Assembly (NCBI RefSeq): GCF_003999975.1
Contig: NZ_RJAC01000008.1
Coordinates: 124,001-188,000 of the forward strand
DNA from: Actinoplanes solisilvae
GTDB taxonomy: Bacteria; Actinomycetota; Actinomycetes; Mycobacteriales; Micromonosporaceae
Direction: 5' to 3'
DNA: 64,000 bases
Shown piece after piece: positions 61,408-64,000 of this stretch (position 1 is its first letter; the number at the start of each line of letters is the position of its first letter). Made by a program: the position numbers and the translations under genes. The notes below the pieces were generated by a model. That model was not told the DNA's origin, searched no databases, and was given only the letters and a program-made list of their open reading frames with translations.

Positions 61408-61953
61408 GTGCCCGCATCATTCCTGGAACCGCTCGTCATCGCTGCGTTGATCACAACCCTTGGGTGGGTCATCGGATTCGGTTCCCTACTTGCAATGTTT
61501 GTATTAGCGGTGAGGCGAACTCCGGCTAAATTCCGCGCTGCCATTATTCGCGCACTGGCAGAACTCGCGAGAGCGATGTGCCTGTGGACAGCAGCCATGA
61601 TCTGCATATCGGCGGCCATGGCCATCGGTAGCGTCCTCTTCACATGGCGGCAAGAGCTCGCCGGCGAATCAACGAACACATGGGTATGGATTGAGCGTGC
61701 GAGCTGGGTCTTCGGGATCGTCAGCGGCTTGTTGGCCTTGGTGACTTTGCGGCATTTCGCCAACCCGGGCACCGCCGCCGAAAACGTCGAAGACAAATCC
61801 GAGCAACCCTTGCTGCCGAGAGTAGCGCGACAAAGGCAAGTAACAGGTTTCGGAGTGCGCGCTCGCGGAGCCATCTCTGAATTGCCAGGGCGCGACGGCG
61901 CGGCCGGATCGTCCTCGCCGGAGTCACCTGCATCTCGCGATCGAGATCGATGA
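61408..61953 (+). CDS. three-helix membrane protein, function unknown
   Basis: The protein has 181 residues from GTG 61408 (or 207 from ATG 61330). Hydrophobic segments are LVIAALITTLGWVIGFGSLL, AMCLWTAAMICISAAMAIG and ASWVFGIVSGLLALVTL. A polar tail of about 60 residues follows. GC content looks clearly lower than that of neighbours and third positions are less biased, which suggests transfer. I know no homologue. A GGAAGGA site lies upstream of the GTG. Confidence 0.5.
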   Translation: MPASFLEPLVIAALITTLGWVIGFGSLLAMFVLAVRRTPAKFRAAIIRALAELARAMCLWTAAMICISAAMAIGSVLFTWRQELAGESTNTWVWIERASWVFGIVSGLLALVTLRHFANPGTAAENVEDKSEQPLLPRVARQRQVTGFGVRARGAISELPGRDGAAGSSSPESPASRDRDR

Positions 61954-61983
61954 TCGACCCCTGGGGAGTCCGGGGGCATGAAC

Positions 61984-62012
61984 GAGGCCCGAGATCACGG
62001 ATCTCGGGCCTC
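61984..62012 (-). terminator. hairpin after the beta-helix gene
   Basis: A perfect 12-bp stem (61984-61995 with 62001-62012) has a 5-nt loop and lies 11 bp beyond the stop at 62024. No T-tract follows. Confidence 0.65.
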
Positions 62013-62023
62013 GCTCGAAGGAT

Positions 62024-63988
62024 CTACCAGATGCGGGTGGTGGACTGGCCCGACGCCAGGGTGGTCAGCGGGCCGGCCGGGAAGTCGCCCGAAAGCTTCG
62101 GGGTGCCGACCAGGTCGGCCGCCATCACGGCCGGGGTGCCGTCGCGCTCCTCGAACTCGGCGTCGGCGAAACGGACCCGTTCGAGGTCTCGGCCCGAGAC
62201 CGGGCCCAGGCGCACCGAGTCGAACTCGGCGGGCAGGTCGGTGACCAGGTGGACGGTGTCGCCCTCGTCAGTCACGGCGACCATCCCGGACGGCACGACC
62301 AGCGGGTCGACCTCGCCGTCGAACGGGCGGGCGCCCGCCGCGAAGACGTTCGCCCTCGTCCAGACGGCCTGCTCGACGGTCAGGTAGCGCTGGTGGTCGC
62401 CTGGGGGCTGCGCCTCGATGCGCGAACGATAGTCGTCGAACGAAACCGGGTAGCCGTCGTACGAAGACGTGCCGGTCAGCGCCGGAGCTTTGCCCTCCGC
62501 TTCAGGACCGTACGCGGAAACGGGGTCTCCGCCGACGAAAAGGTTGCCGATCCATCGGTCGTCGCCGGCGCGGATGTACGCGTAACCGGCGACCTGCGTG
62601 CTGTGCGGACGGTGGTAGGGCGTGGCCCGGTCCATCACGGCTTCGACGCGGACGGTACCGGCGATGAGGTTGTTGACGAACGCGCCGCCCTGGCTGAACA
62701 GCTCGATCGCCGCGGGGGAGGCGAAAACGTTGTGCTCGACCAGATAGGGGCCGTGGCTGACCTCGATGAAGATGTCGCGGCTGTTGTTGTAGAGCACGTT
62801 GCGGCTGATCCGCGTGCCCTGCGTCTCCCAGTCGAGCCAGACGCCGAGCGAGCAGTCGTGGATGCGGTTGTGGCGGATCTCGACGTCGATCGCCGCGTGG
62901 AGTTTGATGCCGCCGATCTCGTACCCGTAGAACTCGCGCTTCAACGCGATGTTGTAGATGTGGTTGTCCTCGATGGTCGAGAAGACGCAGCCGAGGTGAC
63001 CCACGATGCCGTTCTGCCCGCAGTCGTAAATCGTGTTGCGGCGGATGACGTGGGAACCGATGTGCTCCTTGTCCCAGCCGATCTGCCGCGCCGAGAAAAC
63101 AGATTCGAGCTGGTATTGGTAGCCGGGTTTGTCGCCGCGTTCGGTGGCGTAGTTGTGGCCGGTCGACGCCTCCTTGCCGATCGAGATCGCCGAGCACTTC
63201 GCGTCGTGGATGACGTTGTCCTCGATGATCCAGCCCTTGGACCAGTTCGGCCCGATGAGTCCGGGCTGGTCGGCGGTCGGCGGCGTCCACGGGCAGGCGG
63301 CCTGGGCGAGCTCGAATCCGCGCACGGTGATGTAGTCGAGATGCGGAACGACGGGGTAGAAGACCGACCGGCGTACGTTGATCTCGACCAGCGCGACGTT
63401 CGGGTCGGCGTCGTGGAAATTGGCCCAGATGGTCGTGGATTCCTCGCCGACTTCGGCGAACCAGACATAGCGCGTCTGCGACGAATTACGGATCGGCGTG
63501 ACGGTTCTGGTCCAATTGTCGACGACCTCGGTGCGCAGCGGCGGCTCGTCGAGCTCGGCGCGCGACCCGGCCTCGTAGAAACTGACCCCGTCGAGGTAGA
63601 CATCGCCCAGGTGTTTGCGCGGCGCGTCCTTGCCGTAGACCACCCAATCACCCCCAACCTCTTCCGCGTACGGGTTGAAGTCGCCGAAAACTACGTTGGG
63701 GATCGATGCCTTCCAGACTGTGCCGCCGTCGTTCTCCCAGCCGGTGACACGCTCGGAGCCCTTGATGACGACGTGCTCGCCCTCGGCGGCCTGATAGGTG
63801 ATGCGGCGGGTGTCGCTGAGGCCGCCGCGGCGGGGCTTGACCCACTCGCGGTACTCCCCCGCGTGCACGACCACGGTGTCGCCGGCCGCGGCCTGGGCGG
63901 CGGCGCGATTGATCGTACGGAAGGGCTGGTCAGCGGAGCCGGGGGCGGCGTCGGAGCCGGTGGTCGCCACGTGGAACACAGACGTCAT
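62024..63988 (-). CDS. right-handed parallel beta-helix protein, likely carbohydrate-active
   Basis: This 654-residue protein starts TSVFHVATTGSDAAPGSADQPFRTINRAA, the DUF1565-type first coil. It then has repeated beta-helix turns (IIEDNVIHDAKCSAISIG, VIRRNTIYDCGQNGIVGHLG, TIEDNHIYNIAL, EIRHNRIHDCSLGVWLDW, RISRNVLYNNSRDIFIE). No signal peptide is seen. A C-terminal beta-sandwich-like part follows. Length and order resemble GH141-type glycoside hydrolases, but the enzyme class is a guess. The start at 63988 is 12 bases from the window edge, so upstream partners cannot be seen. Confidence 0.8.
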   Translation of the reverse strand: MTSVFHVATTGSDAAPGSADQPFRTINRAAAQAAAGDTVVVHAGEYREWVKPRRGGLSDTRRITYQAAEGEHVVIKGSERVTGWENDGGTVWKASIPNVVFGDFNPYAEEVGGDWVVYGKDAPRKHLGDVYLDGVSFYEAGSRAELDEPPLRTEVVDNWTRTVTPIRNSSQTRYVWFAEVGEESTTIWANFHDADPNVALVEINVRRSVFYPVVPHLDYITVRGFELAQAACPWTPPTADQPGLIGPNWSKGWIIEDNVIHDAKCSAISIGKEASTGHNYATERGDKPGYQYQLESVFSARQIGWDKEHIGSHVIRRNTIYDCGQNGIVGHLGCVFSTIEDNHIYNIALKREFYGYEIGGIKLHAAIDVEIRHNRIHDCSLGVWLDWETQGTRISRNVLYNNSRDIFIEVSHGPYLVEHNVFASPAAIELFSQGGAFVNNLIAGTVRVEAVMDRATPYHRPHSTQVAGYAYIRAGDDRWIGNLFVGGDPVSAYGPEAEGKAPALTGTSSYDGYPVSFDDYRSRIEAQPPGDHQRYLTVEQAVWTRANVFAAGARPFDGEVDPLVVPSGMVAVTDEGDTVHLVTDLPAEFDSVRLGPVSGRDLERVRFADAEFEERDGTPAVMAADLVGTPKLSGDFPAGPLTTLASGQSTTRIW

Positions 63989-64000
63989 GGGGCGAAGCCT

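Overview
The window is very GC-rich and uses GTG and TTG starts, tight ATGA/GTGA gene overlaps and mostly G/C third codon positions. Its protein families (LuxR/MalT-type ATPase regulators, MLTR-type XRE regulators, a MimR/MimABCD monooxygenase locus, STAND conflict proteins) point to a mycelial actinobacterium. Micromonosporaceae (Actinoplanes-like) is my best guess, but the species is inference. I see no rRNA, tRNA, CRISPR array or intact insertion sequence.

Layout. 1-4.4 kb: a drug-efflux MFS gene with a truncated reductase gene, divergent from a VOC-fold gene and two SDR genes. 4.5-8.2 kb: a class A penicillin-binding protein, a tiny membrane protein gene and lexA, with a decayed flavin oxidoreductase upstream of lexA. 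8.8-15.0 kb: a two-gene unit of an LCAT-like lipase and a caspase-like/STAND NTPase/TPR giant protein, which looks like a biological-conflict (defence or cell-suicide) system. 15-22 kb: a patchy accessory stretch with orphan small genes (HflX N-domain only, barstar-like, L7/L12-C-like), an aldo-keto reductase with a divergent XRE regulator, a CPBP protease, a MazEF-like pair and two decayed genes. 22-32 kb: a second conflict island. It holds a fused AAA + HerA-like ATPase with a winged-helix partner, divergent from a trypsin-co-occurring small protein and a trypsin/STAND NTPase/WD40 giant protein. Convergent to that lies a pair of a membrane-anchored protein and an ATP-grasp ligase.

32-43.5 kb: a complete binuclear-iron monooxygenase locus of the propane/phenol/acetone type (regulator MimR, then MimA, reductase MimB, MimC, coupling MimD, amidohydrolase, DUF59 protein, GroEL-like MimG), followed after 6 bp by an Nramp metal transporter. 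A GTCTCA-N3-TGAGAC palindrome lies upstream of this operon and again at 45.8 kb before a small membrane protein gene. 43.5-50.7 kb: an intact GGDEF-EAL protein, a molybdopterin oxidoreductase, tandem paralogues of unknown function and a GH51 arabinofuranosidase whose transporter and LacI regulator survive only as fragments at a deletion scar.

50.6-64 kb: a methyltransferase divergent from a LuxR/ATPase regulator, a frameshifted GGDEF-EAL pseudogene, two GNATs, a glycolate/lactate-type FAD oxidase, a phosphotransferase, a zinc-ribbon-like hypothetical, a second scar joining a truncated HEAT-like gene to a truncated GGDEF gene, a lower-GC membrane protein, and a parallel beta-helix protein at the right edge. 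All functional assignments come from reading motifs by eye; no database search was run.
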